Below, piece after piece: positions 5,907 to 6,481 of a stretch of 6,481 nucleotides of DNA. The stretch spans positions 1 through 6,481 of the forward strand of contig JAEZHO010000262.1 in the NCBI GenBank assembly GCA_023416545.1, written 5' to 3'. The notes below the pieces were generated by a model. It worked only from the letters and a program-made list of their open reading frames with translations. It did not search any database and was not told where the DNA came from. Source of the stretch: Pseudomonadota bacterium. GTDB taxonomy: Bacteria; Pseudomonadota; Alphaproteobacteria; Rhizobiales; Rhizobiaceae. How positions within the stretch are numbered: position 1 is the first letter of the stretch; the number at the start of each line of letters is the position of its first letter. The position numbers were made by a program, and so were the translations under genes.

Positions 5907-6115
5907 CGCCTACCCTCCAGACCTGGAAGTGTGCGCTAGACATTGGGGTTAGGCAAGCACCCCGCATCCCCACAACTGGATATCCCCCATCAGGGGAGGC
6001 CGCCGTGTAGCTGAACAACGCAGTTTCGGATACGGCATGTTCAGGCTGCTCGTGCGCGCCACAGCGGGCTTCTGTCAGGCAGACACGCCTACCACCCACT
6101 CCCCCACCCCGGCCG
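5907..6115. other. Intergenic region, lipoprotein to SnoaL-like gene
   Basis: No gene is convincing here. A minus-strand frame running through it into the lipoprotein region lacks domain features. A small hairpin, TCCCC (5983-5987) / GGGGA (5993-5997), is present without a T-run. It must hold the lipoprotein promoter, but I see no strong -35/-10 pair. Composition changes to high GC near its right end. Confidence 0.4.
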
Positions 6116-6481
6116 CTATGGCCTTTCGCCCCCTTGCGGGTCGAGGAAGGTGATCAGCAGTGCGACCTGCCCGTCCCTGACGACGATGATGTCCATTCCG
6201 GTCACGCGGGACGGATCCTCCGGCGGGCCGAATGCCCAGGTGATGCGGCCGCCGCCCGGCACTGCCTGCGGCTCGCTCGTCAGGCGGAAGCGGTATCCGG
6301 CCAGTCGCGCATGCAGGTTCACCACCGCCGCCTCGATGTCGGCCCGGCCGCTATGAGGCCCGGCCTGGTCGATGAAGTCGGCATCCTCCGCGAAGACGCG
6401 CTCGATCGCGCCGGCCCGCCTTTCGGCATCGTGTTCGTCGAACACGTCGAGCACCAGCGCGCGCAGCAGCGTTCTGATCGC
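6116..6481 (-). CDS. SnoaL/NTF2-like domain protein, partial at window edge
   Basis: A small alpha+beta-barrel protein of the SnoaL-like (NTF2-fold) type. This fold serves as a cyclase, isomerase or simple ligand-binding domain, so no reaction can be assigned. Seen here: an N-terminal helix (LLRALVLDVFDEHDAERR), AEDADFIDQAG with GRADIEAAV, then strands WAFGPPEDP, VTGMDIIVV and VALLITFLDPQ, ending at TAG. The frame is open to the right edge, and the residues before the GTG at 6454 (AIRTLLRAL) look genuine, so the real start is probably just outside. GC content and third-position GC are far higher than in the rest of the window, which suggests resident chromosomal DNA rather than the island. 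The fold is fairly sure. Confidence 0.8.
   Translation of the reverse strand, partial: AIRTLLRALVLDVFDEHDAERRAGAIERVFAEDADFIDQAGPHSGRADIEAAVVNLHARLAGYRFRLTSEPQAVPGGGRITWAFGPPEDPSRVTGMDIIVVRDGQVALLITFLDPQGGERP

Noticed and set aside
5984..5997. CCCC/GGGG hairpin as a terminator
   Set aside because: Five-base stem, no T-run on either strand.
5692..6099. A 135-codon minus-strand frame overlapping the lipoprotein gene
   Set aside because: No recognisable motif, and the overlapping lipoprotein frame has a strong ribosome site and a proper lipobox.

Overview
The window looks like the edge of an accessory (genomic-island-like) region in a GC-rich bacterium, most likely an alphaproteobacterium. This taxonomic guess rests on the style of the proteins and the compositional contrast. 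The last ~365 bases (SnoaL-like gene) are markedly richer in GC, with strong third-position GC. The rest is nearer the middle of the range, with patches of AT-rich and non-coding DNA. No rRNA, tRNA or CRISPR array was found.

Layout. (1) Positions 3-1037, + strand: a nuclease-fold protein whose beginning lies outside the window. It has an intact PD-(D/E)XK motif in its second half and what looks like a degenerate copy in its first half. (2) Positions 1091-3270, - strand, convergent with (1): a HipA-family kinase toxin followed by an overlapping XRE-type HTH protein. The toxin-first order and the size of the HTH protein (343 aa) are both unusual. A good sigma70-like promoter, a TCACAC/GTGTGA operator candidate and a five-residue micro-ORF overlapping the toxin start lie in 3261-3364. 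(3) Positions 3457-4332: decayed DNA with a nucleotidyltransferase remnant, a possible tiny membrane protein and a hairpin terminator candidate. (4) Positions 4333-4626 (- strand): an unrecognised 97-aa ORF. Its 5' part lies antisense to the front of a tyrosine recombinase gene (4526-5503, +), whose catalytic domain is complete but whose N-terminus looks chimeric. (5) Positions 5655-5906 (- strand): a small lipoprotein with an excellent ribosome binding site. (6) Positions 6116-6481 (- strand): a SnoaL/NTF2-like protein running off the right edge, probably core chromosome.

How they may work together. The HipA kinase and HTH protein should form one autoregulated, translationally coupled toxin-antitoxin-like unit. 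The nuclease-fold gene beside it is plausibly a defence or DNA-processing gene. The recombinase, gene fragments and shift in composition fit a mobile island in which a toxin-antitoxin unit and a nuclease travel together. None of these links is proven by the sequence alone. The most promising candidate for something under-described is the inverted HipA / long-HTH module, followed by the tandem nuclease-fold protein.
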